Source: Thermoplasmata archaeon
Lineage (GTDB): Archaea > Thermoplasmatota > Thermoplasmata > Lutacidiplasmatales > UBA184
DNA: 17,469 nucleotides
NCBI GenBank assembly: GCA_030039865.1
Contig: JASHUS010000097.1
Location: 1-17,469, forward strand
Reading direction: 5' to 3'
In this document: positions 7,384 through 14,047 of the stretch, one piece after another
Layout: every line of letters begins with the position of its first letter
Numbering within the stretch: the first letter of the stretch is position 1
Translations under genes and position numbers: made by a program
Notes under the pieces: model-generated
What the model was told of the DNA's origin: nothing
Database searches by the model: none
The model's input: the letters and a program-made list of their open reading frames with translations, nothing else

Positions 7384-7871
7384 TGCCGCTCGGCCGATCG
7401 GGGCACGGTCGACGGCCCCTCGCCCTCGCGCGACCAGATGTACCACGTGCCGCGCGCCTGGCTCAGCCGACGCCCGGCGTCGTCGAAGAGGTTCCCCTCG
7501 GCGAACGCGATATGGCGACCTCGACGCAGGACCTCGCCCCGCGCCGTGATCCGGTCGCCCTCGCGCGCGGCCCGGAGGAACTCGACGTAGAGCGACGTCG
7601 TCGCCGTCGTCTCGCCTTCGCGGAGGAGCGAGACGACCGCGGCTCCCATCGCGGTGTCGAGGACGGTCGCGTACACGCCGCCGTGAACGACCTGGTTGAT
7701 GTTCAGGTGGCGCGCCTCGACCCGCCCGGTGACCGTGACGACGCCACTCCCGCTTCGCTCGGCGTCGATCTGGAAGCCGACCTCGTGATGGAACCCGTGG
7801 CGGGCGGCCCGCAGAAGGTCCGGCGTCGGGGGCACCGGGCGCGGCTCGTCCTCCGGGGGCGCGGGCGCCAC
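7380..7871 (-). CDS. paaI: PaaI-type hotdog-fold acyl-CoA thioesterase
   Basis: Hotdog thioesterases of this family hydrolyse acyl-CoA or aryl-CoA; PaaI in bacteria releases CoA trapped in dead-end phenylacetate intermediates. The 163-residue product shows the family core HLNINQVVHGGVYATVLD (55-72), with N59, the HGG at 63-65 and catalytic-type D72, followed by TTATTSLYVEFLRAAREGD. A Pro-rich tail of about 20 residues precedes the domain. The GTG start at 7871 lies about 27 bases from a TATA-like ACTTATCC, consistent with a leaderless message. The gene converges with the aminopeptidase and diverges from the decarboxylase-family gene. A PaaA-like subunit and an enoyl-CoA hydratase lie within 3.3 kb, which makes an acyl-CoA proofreading role plausible. 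The substrate is not determined. Confidence 0.85.
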   Translation of the reverse strand: MAPAPPEDEPRPVPPTPDLLRAARHGFHHEVGFQIDAERSGSGVVTVTGRVEARHLNINQVVHGGVYATVLDTAMGAAVVSLLREGETTATTSLYVEFLRAAREGDRITARGEVLRRGRHIAFAEGNLFDDAGRRLSQARGTWYIWSREGEGPSTVPRSAERH

Positions 7872-7892
7872 GGTCTCCCGAGCGGTCGTGGC

Positions 7893-7904
7893 GGATAAGT
7901 AGTG
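7893..7904. promoter_or_regulatory. Shared divergent promoter region, thioesterase and decarboxylase-family genes
   Basis: GGATAAGTAGTG is the only A/T-rich patch between the divergent starts at 7871 and 7931. It lies about 27 bases from the minus-strand GTG and about 34 from the plus-strand ATG, so it could serve TBP binding for both. Confidence 0.35.
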
Positions 7905-7930
7905 CGCGCGGCCGTGGCGAATCGGCCCGC

Positions 7931-8938
7931 ATGGCGCGCACGACGAACCGAACGGCGACGTACGAAGCGCCGCCGAACATCGCGCTCGTGAAGTACTGGG
8001 GAGTACGCGATCGGGCGCTCGCCCTGCCGTACAACTCCTCGCTGTCCGTCACGCTCGAACGGATGCGCTCGCGGACGTCGGTGCGCTTCGACTCCGACCT
8101 CGACGACGATGCGGTCGTCCTGAACGGCGAGGAAGCCTCGGGCGGCCCCCGCGACGGAGTCGTACGGTTCCTGGACCGCGTGCGCACGATGGCGCAGCGC
8201 TCCGATTGGGCCGAGGTCCGGTCGGCGAACAACTTCCCGACCGCGAGCGGTCTCGCGTCGAGCGCGAGCGGTTTCGCCGCGCTCGCCGGCGCGGCGAGCG
8301 CGGCCGCCGGACTGCGCCTGTCCGACCGCGCGCTCTCCCAGCTCGCCCGGTACGGTTCCGGGAGCGCATCCCGGTCGATCTACGGAGGGTTCGTCGAATG
8401 GCGGGCCGGCCGCCGGCCCGACGGGCGGGACTGCTACGCCCGGCCCCTCTACCCGCCCCGCCACTGGCCCGCCCTGGTCGACCTGGTCGTGCTGGTCGAG
8501 GGCGCACCGGTCAAGGAGGTCCGCAGCGCGGATGCGATGCAACAGTCCGTGGCGACGAGCCCCGCGTTCGCCCGGCGGCAGCGGGAGGTCCCGGCGCGTC
8601 TCGCGGGCATGCGTCGGGCGATCGGCGATCGGGACGCGGACCGGCTCTTTCCGCTGGTCATGGAGGAGTGCGACAGCTTCCGGGAGGTCTGCGAGACGAC
8701 GCGTCCGACGCTCGACTACCTCACGGCGACGTCGCGCGCGGTCCTCGGCGAGGTGCGGGCGCTCAACCGGGAGGCGGGCCGACCGCTCGCCGCGTACACC
8801 CACGACGCCGGCGCGCACGTGCACGTCTTCACGCTCGACCGACACCTGCCGCGGGTACGCCGGCGGATCGCCGGACTCCCGGGCATCGAGCGGACGCTCG
8901 TGCTGCGCCCCGGTCCCGGAAGCCGGCGGATCCCCTAG
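7931..8938 (+). CDS. Mevalonate-diphosphate decarboxylase family protein (GHMP superfamily)
   Basis: Members decarboxylate phosphorylated mevalonate to isopentenyl (di)phosphate, or phosphorylate it, in the several archaeal mevalonate pathways that feed ether-lipid synthesis. The 335-residue product has APPNIALVKYWG (13-24), LPYNSSLSVTL, NNFPTASGLASSASGFAAL (100-118), GSGSASRSIYGGFVEW with R148, and YTHDAG with the catalytic-type D292. Positions that bind the substrate phosphates in classical enzymes are changed: YWGKRD reads YWGVRD (V25), the SSR-GM loop reads RSADAM (198-203), and DAGPN reads DAGAH. Retention of K21, R148 and D292 suggests a decarboxylase, while the changes suggest a substrate other than mevalonate 5-diphosphate, such as mevalonate 5-phosphate or 3,5-bisphosphate. 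Mevalonate 3-kinase is less likely, since it is far more diverged. Confidence 0.88.
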   Translation: MARTTNRTATYEAPPNIALVKYWGVRDRALALPYNSSLSVTLERMRSRTSVRFDSDLDDDAVVLNGEEASGGPRDGVVRFLDRVRTMAQRSDWAEVRSANNFPTASGLASSASGFAALAGAASAAAGLRLSDRALSQLARYGSGSASRSIYGGFVEWRAGRRPDGRDCYARPLYPPRHWPALVDLVVLVEGAPVKEVRSADAMQQSVATSPAFARRQREVPARLAGMRRAIGDRDADRLFPLVMEECDSFREVCETTRPTLDYLTATSRAVLGEVRALNREAGRPLAAYTHDAGAHVHVFTLDRHLPRVRRRIAGLPGIERTLVLRPGPGSRRIP

Positions 8939-8975
8939 GGACTTTACGTCGCGCCGTCCCGCGGGGGCTCGCGGA

Positions 8976-9809
8976 TCACATCACGTGCCGGTCGAACTCG
9001 GCCGGCGGGAGCTCCAGGCCGTACGGCGCGAGCAATCCGCGGACCTCTTCGATGAACCGGCCCCGCGCCTCCTCGTTCGTCCAGCGCTTGAGCCCGTACT
9101 CGATCGCCCGGCGGCTCGTGTCGGAGTTCGAGTGGCCGAACATGTCGAGCGCGCGGGGGTACCACTTGCGGACGGCCGCCTGGGCCTCGTCGCGGGATCC
9201 GTAGTACCGCTCGCCGTCCTGGCTCATTCGGCGCAGCACGCTCGCCCCGAAGTTGAGGTGGAGCTGTTCCTCGCTCAGCATCAGCGGCATCGCCCGCGCG
9301 AGCGGACCGTAGGAGCACTCCTGGAACGCGCGGAGCTGGTAAACGCCGACCCGGTCGACGAGGCACGTGAACGCGCCGACGTCGCTCCAGCGGTCGAACT
9401 TCATGTTGAACGCGTCGAGCTTGTGCTCGCCCTCGCGCTTCGCGAGGAGCTCGTCGATGTACTTCTGCCCCTCCTCGCCGAAGTCGCGGAGGATCCGGCA
9501 CGCCTGGAGCCCGTGCCGCGCCTCGTCCGCGACGATCCGGGACTCGATCCATCGGTCCTCGAGCGTCGGGGCCTGGTCGAGCCACGGCCGGTGCTGCTGG
9601 ATCGAGGCGAACTCGGTGTCCGCCTGCACGACCATGAGCTTCACGATGAGCTTGCGCATATCCTCGGGGAGCTCCTGCGCGGTCTCGTACTTGTGCGCCC
9701 CGGCCGCCGAGCCCCAGAGGATCTCGCGGACCGGTACGATCGTGCCGCCGTCCTTCAGGCTCTTCGCCGCGTCGGGCATGGTCGATCGCCACTCCTCGTA
9801 GGTGGACAC
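8976..9809 (-). CDS. paaA: PaaA-like diiron oxygenase subunit (phenylacetyl-CoA epoxidase family)
   Basis: PaaA is the diiron catalytic subunit of ring-1,2-phenylacetyl-CoA epoxidase. The 277-residue protein keeps the ferritin-like iron ligands: E66 (TEFAS), E96 and H99 (DEARHG), E164 (AFQEC) and E181 and H184 (EEQLH). Further PaaA landmarks are WSDVGAFTCLVDR, SYGPLARAM, ALDMFGHSNSDTSRRA and KRWTNEEARGRF. It is shorter than bacterial PaaA at the C-terminus (277 against roughly 310). The start is GTG at 9809; ATG at 9780 is an alternative. It follows enoyl-CoA hydratase by 19 bases and is probably co-transcribed. The structural partner PaaC, reductase PaaE, PaaB and PaaD are absent from the window, so the electron donor is unknown. 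A phenylacetyl-CoA substrate is inferred from family membership only. Confidence 0.88.
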   Translation of the reverse strand: MSTYEEWRSTMPDAAKSLKDGGTIVPVREILWGSAAGAHKYETAQELPEDMRKLIVKLMVVQADTEFASIQQHRPWLDQAPTLEDRWIESRIVADEARHGLQACRILRDFGEEGQKYIDELLAKREGEHKLDAFNMKFDRWSDVGAFTCLVDRVGVYQLRAFQECSYGPLARAMPLMLSEEQLHLNFGASVLRRMSQDGERYYGSRDEAQAAVRKWYPRALDMFGHSNSDTSRRAIEYGLKRWTNEEARGRFIEEVRGLLAPYGLELPPAEFDRHVM

Positions 9810-9828
9810 TAGGTAATGAAGCCGGGTC

Positions 9829-10611
9829 CTAGCGGCCCTTGAACGCGGGCTTCCGCTTCTCGGTGAAGGCGCTCAGGCCCTCCTTCGCGTCCTCGGTGAT
9901 GAAGAGCCGGTTCTGCAGTTCGCGCTCGAGCGCGAGGCCGGCCGTGAGGGGCATCTCGATCCCTTCCACGACCGAGCGCTTGATGAGGCTCACCGCGCGC
10001 GACGGGCCGTGCGCGAGCGCGGTCGCGTACGCGTGGACGTCCTTCGCGAACGACTCGGCCGGATAGACGTAGTTCACGAGCCCGATCGCGAGCGCCTCGT
10101 CGGGCGTGAGGAGCTTGCCCGTGATCATCATGTCGAGCGCGCGCGACGCGCCGACGAGACGGGGCAGGCGCTGCGTCCCCCCGGTGCCGGGGAGGACGCC
10201 GAGCGTGACCTCGGGGAGCCCGATCTTGCCCGAGTCCTTCGCCATCATGCGCAGATCGCACGACAGCGCGATCTCGAGCCCGCCGCCGACGCAGTGGCCG
10301 TTGATCGACGCGAGGACGACCTTCGGCGTCTTCGCGAACTTGTCGAGCGTCTCCTGGCAGTGGAGGCAGAACATCGCCTTGAAGTCGGGGAGGCTCTTCT
10401 TCAGCATCTCGATGTCCGCGCCGGCGCTGAAGAAGCCGGGGACGGTGCTCTCGAGCACGATCACGCGCGCGGCGTCGTCGAACCGCAGCTCCTCGACGGC
10501 CTGGTCGATCTCGTGCATCATGTCGAGGTCGTAGGTGTTCGCCTTCGGCTTGCCGATCTCGATGTGCCCGACGTGGTCCTCGACCCGCGTCCGGATGTAC
10601 TTGCCCTGCAT
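9829..10611 (-). CDS. Enoyl-CoA hydratase/isomerase family (crotonase)
   Basis: Crotonases add water to, or isomerise, enoyl-CoA thioesters. The 260-residue product shows FFSAGADIEML (60-70), forming part of the oxyanion hole, GHCVGGGLEIALSCDLRM and GLPEVTLGVLPGTGGTQRL. Both catalytic glutamates of true hydratases are present, E113 and E134, favouring hydratase over a pure isomerase. The start is ATG at 10611, chosen because a strong GGGAGGT Shine-Dalgarno site sits just upstream; the frame runs further upstream without family similarity. The stop is 19 bases before paaA. In phenylacetate pathways PaaF and PaaG are crotonases, so a role with the PaaA-like protein is plausible, but a general beta-oxidation role cannot be excluded. 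Confidence 0.92.
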   Translation of the reverse strand: MQGKYIRTRVEDHVGHIEIGKPKANTYDLDMMHEIDQAVEELRFDDAARVIVLESTVPGFFSAGADIEMLKKSLPDFKAMFCLHCQETLDKFAKTPKVVLASINGHCVGGGLEIALSCDLRMMAKDSGKIGLPEVTLGVLPGTGGTQRLPRLVGASRALDMMITGKLLTPDEALAIGLVNYVYPAESFAKDVHAYATALAHGPSRAVSLIKRSVVEGIEMPLTAGLALERELQNRLFITEDAKEGLSAFTEKRKPAFKGR

Positions 10612-10615
10612 CGTT

Positions 10616-10622
10616 ACCTCCC
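10616..10622 (-). promoter_or_regulatory. Shine-Dalgarno site deciding the enoyl-CoA hydratase start
   Basis: On the minus strand GGGAGGT ends four bases before ATG 10611. It is the clearest ribosome-binding site in the window, where most first genes appear leaderless. Confidence 0.8.
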
Positions 10623-10662
10623 GCCCCGAGGGGCGCGGTGTGTCCCACCGCACCGGCGAGGG

Positions 10663-10671
10663 CGTTTAACG
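10663..10671 (-). promoter_or_regulatory. TATA-like box of the hydratase-paaA pair
   Basis: On the minus strand CGTTAAACG lies about 55 bases before the ATG. A start about 26 bases downstream of it would leave a leader of roughly 30 bases that contains the Shine-Dalgarno site. Confidence 0.45.
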
Positions 10672-10697
10672 GCTCCGAGGAGCGCGCGCGCCCGGGC

Positions 10698-11408
10698 TCA
10701 GTGCGTGCGGGCGAGGGGCCGTCCCCGCTCCTCGACGGTCCCGTCCGGCTTCCCGACGACGACGCGGTCGGCCAGCTCGACGAAGATGCCGGTCTCCACG
10801 ACCCCGACGAGGTGGTGCAGCGTCGCGTCCGCCTCGTCCGGTTCCTCGAGCGGGCGCGCCGGGGCGAGGTCGAGGATCTCGTTCCCGTTGTCCGTATGGT
10901 ACACCCCGCCGTCCGGTCCGGTCCGGAGTTTCGGACGGTACTCCAACGCCGTGATCTCTCGCTCCAGGACGGGACGCGCGAACGGGACGACCTCGACCGG
11001 TATCGGGGCCCGCTCCCCCAGGGCCTGCACGAGCTTCGAGGGATCGACGAGGATGATGATCTCCTCCGAGAGGCGGGCCAGGAGCTTCTCGCGGAGCAGG
11101 GCCCCGCCGCCCCCTTTCGTGAGGTCCAGCGCCGGATCGACCTCGTCGGCACCGTCCAGCATGAGGTCGAAGCGGTCGTCGCCGCGCAGCGGGCGGACCG
11201 GGAACTTCAGGCGGGCGGCGAGCTCCTCCGTCGCGCGCGAGGTCGCGACGCAATCGGGGGGGTTCGAGCCGAACCGTTCGGCGAGCACCTGGACCGCGTA
11301 GGACGCGGTCGATCCCGTGCCCAGGGCGATCCGCATCCCCGGGCGGACGTACCGCTCGACGGCGTGCCGGGCGGCCGCGAGCTTCGCCGCGTCCGCCGCT
11401 CCCGCCAC
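10698..11408 (-). CDS. rpiA: Ribose-5-phosphate isomerase A
   Basis: RpiA interconverts ribose-5-phosphate and ribulose-5-phosphate in the non-oxidative pentose phosphate pathway. The 236-residue product has the phosphate loop GTGSTA (30-35), DGADEVD with D85 and D88, LTKGGGGALLREK with K98 and catalytic-type E107, VDPSKL, DNGNEILD and GIF near the C-terminus. The spacing D-D-K-E equals that of E. coli RpiA (81, 84, 94, 103) shifted by four. I chose GTG at 11408 because a TATA-like CTCAATAGC is centred 25 bases upstream, giving a leaderless message; TTG at 11420 is the longer alternative in frame. The gene diverges from pyrH. With transaldolase and the transketolase-half protein it marks a pentose phosphate route to ribose. 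Confidence 0.94.
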   Translation of the reverse strand: MAGAADAAKLAAARHAVERYVRPGMRIALGTGSTASYAVQVLAERFGSNPPDCVATSRATEELAARLKFPVRPLRGDDRFDLMLDGADEVDPALDLTKGGGGALLREKLLARLSEEIIILVDPSKLVQALGERAPIPVEVVPFARPVLEREITALEYRPKLRTGPDGGVYHTDNGNEILDLAPARPLEEPDEADATLHHLVGVVETGIFVELADRVVVGKPDGTVEERGRPLARTH

Positions 11409-11428
11409 GGCCTCCGGCAAGCGGACCG

Positions 11429-11437
11429 GCTATTGAG
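11429..11437 (-). promoter_or_regulatory. TATA-like box of rpiA
   Basis: On the minus strand CTCAATAGC is centred at 11433, 25 bases before the GTG at 11408. If functional, it would place the first transcribed base inside the longer TTG-started frame, which is why the shorter start is preferred. Confidence 0.4.
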
Positions 11438-11459
11438 CGCGTCGGCCGGCGAGCGCGCA

Positions 11460-11470
11460 AGCCTTAGGCT
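11460..11470 (+). promoter_or_regulatory. Palindromic TATA-like element of pyrH
   Basis: AGCCTTAGGCT is a perfect 11-base palindrome centred at 11465, 26 bases before the pyrH ATG. It fits a leaderless promoter and could also be a protein-binding site. Confidence 0.5.
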
Positions 11471-11490
11471 CGGGGCCCTCACCTTCGAGG

Positions 11491-12213
11491 ATGCCTCGGG
11501 CCAAAACGCCGGTGGCCGCCCCGGTCGTGGTCTCGATCGGCGGGTCGGTCCTCCTCACGGGCGAGGACGACGCGCGCTACCTGAACGAGCTCCTCGCCCG
11601 CCTGCGCCGGATCTCGGACGACCTCCCCCTCCTGGTCACGGTCGGCGGCGGACGGACCGCGCGGGAGTACATCCGGCTCGGACGGGCGCTCGGCCTGACC
11701 GAGGTCGAGCTCGACGAGATCGGGATCGACGTGACGCGCCTCCACGCGCGGCTGCTCGCCGCCCATGCGGGGCCGCCCACGCCGACGCGACCCGCGACGA
11801 CGGTCGCCGAAGCGGTCGCGGAGCTGCGGCATGCCCCCCTCGTCTTCCTGGGAGGCACCGAGCCCGGTCACACCACCGACGGCGTGGCGGCGCTGCTTGC
11901 GGTACGGACCCGGGCCGCTCGGCTGGTCAACGCCACAGACGTCGCCGGGGTCCACGCGCGGGACCCTCGCACCGATCCGGACGCTCCGGTGCTGGATCGG
12001 GTCTCCTGGACGGACTTCCGCGACCTGGTCCACGCCGGAACCACCACGGAGGCCGGCCAGAATTTCCTGTTCGACCGGTTCGGCGCCGACCTGCTCGCGC
12101 GGGCCGGTATCCCGCTGCTGATCGTCCAAGGCCGTGACCTTCCGAACCTCGAGAACGCGATCCGCGGACGACCGTTCCGGGGCAGCCGGGTCGGGCCCTC
12201 CGGGCGCCGCTGA
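11491..12213 (+). CDS. pyrH: UMP kinase, archaeal PyrH type
   Basis: UMP kinase makes UDP from UMP and ATP in pyrimidine nucleotide synthesis. The 240-residue chain is an amino acid kinase fold with VVSIGGSVL (12-20), VGGGRTAREYI (51-61), a hallmark of the archaeal enzyme, LDEIGIDVTRLHA, GGTEPGHTTDGVAALLA (121-137) for the acceptor and phosphate site, and NATDVAGVHARDP. The usual TRLNA motif reads TRLHA. The basic C-terminal tail of about 25 residues is longer than usual. The ATG at 11491 fits the family N-terminus and the TATA element 26 bases upstream. It diverges from rpiA and precedes adk, which has its own promoter. Isopentenyl phosphate kinase was considered, but the GGGRTAREYI motif points to UMP kinase. 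Confidence 0.93.
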   Translation: MPRAKTPVAAPVVVSIGGSVLLTGEDDARYLNELLARLRRISDDLPLLVTVGGGRTAREYIRLGRALGLTEVELDEIGIDVTRLHARLLAAHAGPPTPTRPATTVAEAVAELRHAPLVFLGGTEPGHTTDGVAALLAVRTRAARLVNATDVAGVHARDPRTDPDAPVLDRVSWTDFRDLVHAGTTTEAGQNFLFDRFGADLLARAGIPLLIVQGRDLPNLENAIRGRPFRGSRVGPSGRR

Positions 12214-12284
12214 GGCACTCGTACTTCGGAACCCGCCTTCGGCGCGACGCGCGTCCGCCCGAGTCCCGCGTTCCCGGCGGCATA

Positions 12285-12297
12285 CGCCTAATAGGCG
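12285..12297 (+). promoter_or_regulatory. Palindromic TATA element of adk
   Basis: CGCCTAATAGGCG is a perfect inverted repeat around a central A at 12291, 25 bases before the adk GTG. Its position fits a leaderless promoter, and its symmetry resembles the pyrH element. Confidence 0.55.
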
Positions 12298-12315
12298 CGC
12301 CCGGGTGGCCCGCCC

Positions 12316-12954
12316 GTGCGGCGAGTCGTTTTCCTCGGGCCGCCGGGGGCCGGTAAAGGGACCCAGGCCGCCCTCCTCGCCCAGGCCGAACATCTCGCGC
12401 ATCTTTCGACCGGCGATCTCCTCCGGGCCGCCGTCGCGGCCCGCACTCCGTTGGGCCTCGAGGCCGAGGGCCACATGGCCGCGGGGCGGTTGGTCCCGGA
12501 CGACCTCGTGCTCCGCATCCTGGCCGAACGCCTCCGACAGCCCGATGCGACCCGGGGCTTCCTGCTCGATGGGTTCCCCCGGAACATCGCTCAGGCCGAA
12601 GCGCTCGATCGGATCACGCCGATCGACCGCGTTCTCTCGTTCGAGATCCCCGGCGACCTGCTCCTGCGTCGCCTCACGGGCCGACGCGTCTGCCCGAAGT
12701 GCCAAACGGTCTATAACGTCGAGACCCGCCCGCCGCGCGTCGAGGGCCGGTGCGATAACGACGGGACCGCCCTCGTCCAGCGACCGGACGACCACCCGGG
12801 GCCGGTCGAGACCCGGCTGAAGGTGTACGCGGAGCAGACGGCCCCTCTCCTCGGCTTCTACCGCCAGCGCGGGATCCTGCGCTCGGTCGACGCGCGCGGG
12901 ACCCCCGAGGAGGTCTCGGCCCGCATCCGTCGACAGTTGGAAGACCCCCGGTAG
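12316..12954 (+). CDS. adk: Adenylate kinase with zinc-type LID
   Basis: Adenylate kinase equilibrates ATP + AMP with 2 ADP. The 212-residue product has the P-loop GPPGAGKGT (8-16), STGDLLR (31-37), GFLLDGFPRN (81-90) and the long LID domain. The LID carries C126, C129, C146 and D149, the Cys3-Asp zinc site with the same spacing as in Bacillus adenylate kinases. This is the bacterial-type long enzyme, also found in Thermoplasmata and other Euryarchaeota, not the short trimeric archaeal AdkA. The GTG start at 12316 lies 25 bases after a palindromic TATA element and directly begins the P-loop strand, so no earlier start is needed. The methyltransferase gene follows after 32 bases without a visible promoter. 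Confidence 0.95.
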   Translation: MRRVVFLGPPGAGKGTQAALLAQAEHLAHLSTGDLLRAAVAARTPLGLEAEGHMAAGRLVPDDLVLRILAERLRQPDATRGFLLDGFPRNIAQAEALDRITPIDRVLSFEIPGDLLLRRLTGRRVCPKCQTVYNVETRPPRVEGRCDNDGTALVQRPDDHPGPVETRLKVYAEQTAPLLGFYRQRGILRSVDARGTPEEVSARIRRQLEDPR

Positions 12955-12986
12955 GGCCCACTCGCGGATCCGCCAGGTCGGTTCGA

Positions 12987-13799
12987 ATGGCCTCTCCTCC
13001 GGCCCCTCGCAAGCTCGACCTGGTCGGCGACGAGGAGACGCTTTTCATCCCGCTCTATGCGAAGGCGCTCGACTACCGATCCCGCCGTCCGATCCTGGGC
13101 GACGCCAAGGCGGACGAGATCGTCCGGGCGGTCGACTTCGACTACGAGCGGATCCGCACCCGGGGCACGCCGACCCTGCTCGTGGTCCGCGCGCGCCAGC
13201 TCGACGAGTGGGTCCGCGAGTTCGTCCGCGCCCACCCGAGCTCGGTCGTCGTCCATCTCGGCTGCGGGCTTGATGCGCGGTACCTGCGGATCCGACCGCC
13301 CGATGGAGTCGACTGGTACGACGTCGATTTTCCCCGCGTCATCGAGGCCCGCCGCTCCTTCTACGACGAGCGAGGGAGCTACCACATGCTCGCGTCGGCG
13401 ATCACCGATCCCGGCTGGATCGAGACGTTGCCGTCCGACCGCGCGACGGTGGTCGTCGCCGACGGCGTGTTCGAGTACCTGGATCGGACCGACGTGGCGA
13501 CCCTGTTCGGACGGATCGTGGATCACTGCCCGAGCGGGGAGTTCGACTTCGACGTGCTCAACTCGTTCGCGCTCGCCATGGGGAACGCCCGGCTCACCGC
13601 TCGCTCGGGCGCGCGGCTGAAATGGGCGGTCGACGATCCGGGCGATATCGATCGGCTCTCCGGCCGCGTGAAGCGCGTCTACCTGGGCTCGGTATTCCGG
13701 TCGCACTACGTGCCGTGGCCGTCGCGGTTGGCGCTCGGGATCGCCTTCCTCTTCCGGAACTACCGGACCTCGATCCGCCTGGTCCGGTGCACGTTCTGA
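12987..13799 (+). CDS. Leucine carboxyl methyltransferase-like SAM methyltransferase
   Basis: The family includes the enzyme that methylates the C-terminal leucine of PP2A and bacterial/archaeal polyketide-type O-methyltransferases (Tcmp-like). The 270-residue product has TLFIPLYAKALDYRSRRPIL (18-37), the SAM-binding VVHLGCGLDARYLRI (88-102), WYDVDFPRVIEARR (110-123) whose acidic residues bind the ribose, and VVVADGVFEYLD. The archaeal substrate is unknown; carboxyl or hydroxyl methylation of a small molecule is a guess from the family. The ATG at 12987 fits the family N-terminus. The gene lies 32 bases after adk and is probably co-transcribed with it. The tRNA-Tyr promoter begins about 35 bases after its stop. 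Confidence 0.85.
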   Translation: MASPPAPRKLDLVGDEETLFIPLYAKALDYRSRRPILGDAKADEIVRAVDFDYERIRTRGTPTLLVVRARQLDEWVREFVRAHPSSVVVHLGCGLDARYLRIRPPDGVDWYDVDFPRVIEARRSFYDERGSYHMLASAITDPGWIETLPSDRATVVVADGVFEYLDRTDVATLFGRIVDHCPSGEFDFDVLNSFALAMGNARLTARSGARLKWAVDDPGDIDRLSGRVKRVYLGSVFRSHYVPWPSRLALGIAFLFRNYRTSIRLVRCTF

Positions 13800-13834
13800 G
13801 CCGGCCGTCCCCCGGGCCGCCGACGCGCGACTCT

Positions 13835-13851
13835 CGACAAAGCGTTAAGAG
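13835..13851 (+). promoter_or_regulatory. BRE/TATA element of tRNA-Tyr
   Basis: CGACAAAGCGTTAAGAG ends 24 bases before the tRNA. The same element, lacking one T, stands at the same 24-base distance before tRNA-Gly, which supports it as a BRE plus TATA promoter core. Confidence 0.75.
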
Positions 13852-13875
13852 AGAGGGCGCCGGTCCCCACGGCGT

Positions 13876-13982
13876 CCCGGCTTAGCTCAGTGGTAGAGCG
13901 GGGGACTGTAGGCGAGACTGCCGGACCTCCGGCGGCCCCCGTGGAGATCCTCAGGTCGCCTGTTCGAGTCAGGCAGCCGGGA
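13876..13982 (+). tRNA. tRNA-Tyr (GTA), intron-containing
   Basis: The acceptor CCCGGCT pairs with AGCCGGG, giving the C1-G72 pair typical of archaeal tyrosine tRNA. The D arm is GCTCAGTGGTAGAGC, the anticodon stem GGGGA pairs with TCCTC (one G-U), the anticodon GTA is at 13908-13910, and the T arm is GCCTG-TTCGAGT-CAGGC with discriminator A at 13982. A 35-base intron follows base 37. The 3' CCA is not encoded in full (ACCT). Removing the intron leaves a 72-base tRNA with all arms intact. Confidence 0.93.
13912..13946 (+). other. Archaeal tRNA intron (position 37/38) in tRNA-Tyr
   Basis: The insertion lies between G37 and A38, the canonical site cut by archaeal splicing endonuclease. The boundary is ambiguous by one base because G stands at both 13911 and 13946. 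Inside is a hairpin, GCCGG-ACCT-CCGGC. I did not confirm a strict bulge-helix-bulge by folding. Confidence 0.85.
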
Positions 13983-14009
13983 CCTGAGACCGGTCGTCCC
14001 GGTCGAGGT

Positions 14010-14018
14010 CGTTAGATA
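14010..14018 (+). promoter_or_regulatory. TATA-like box of the VOC gene
   Basis: CGTTAGATA lies about 34 bases before the ATG at 14048, leaving room for a leader of about eight bases. Confidence 0.35.
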
Positions 14019-14047
14019 GGGCGTGGCCTACTCGTCGTGCGAGATCC

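Noticed and set aside
6358..8232. Minus-strand open frame of about 620 codons across the aminopeptidase and thioesterase
   Set aside because: It overlaps conserved coding sequence on the opposite strand and in another frame and has no recognisable motif.
8402..8420. Perfect inverted repeat CGGGCCGG-CCG-CCGGCCCG inside the decarboxylase-family gene
   Set aside because: It lies in coding sequence for an Arg/Gly/Pro-rich surface loop and can arise by chance at this GC content.
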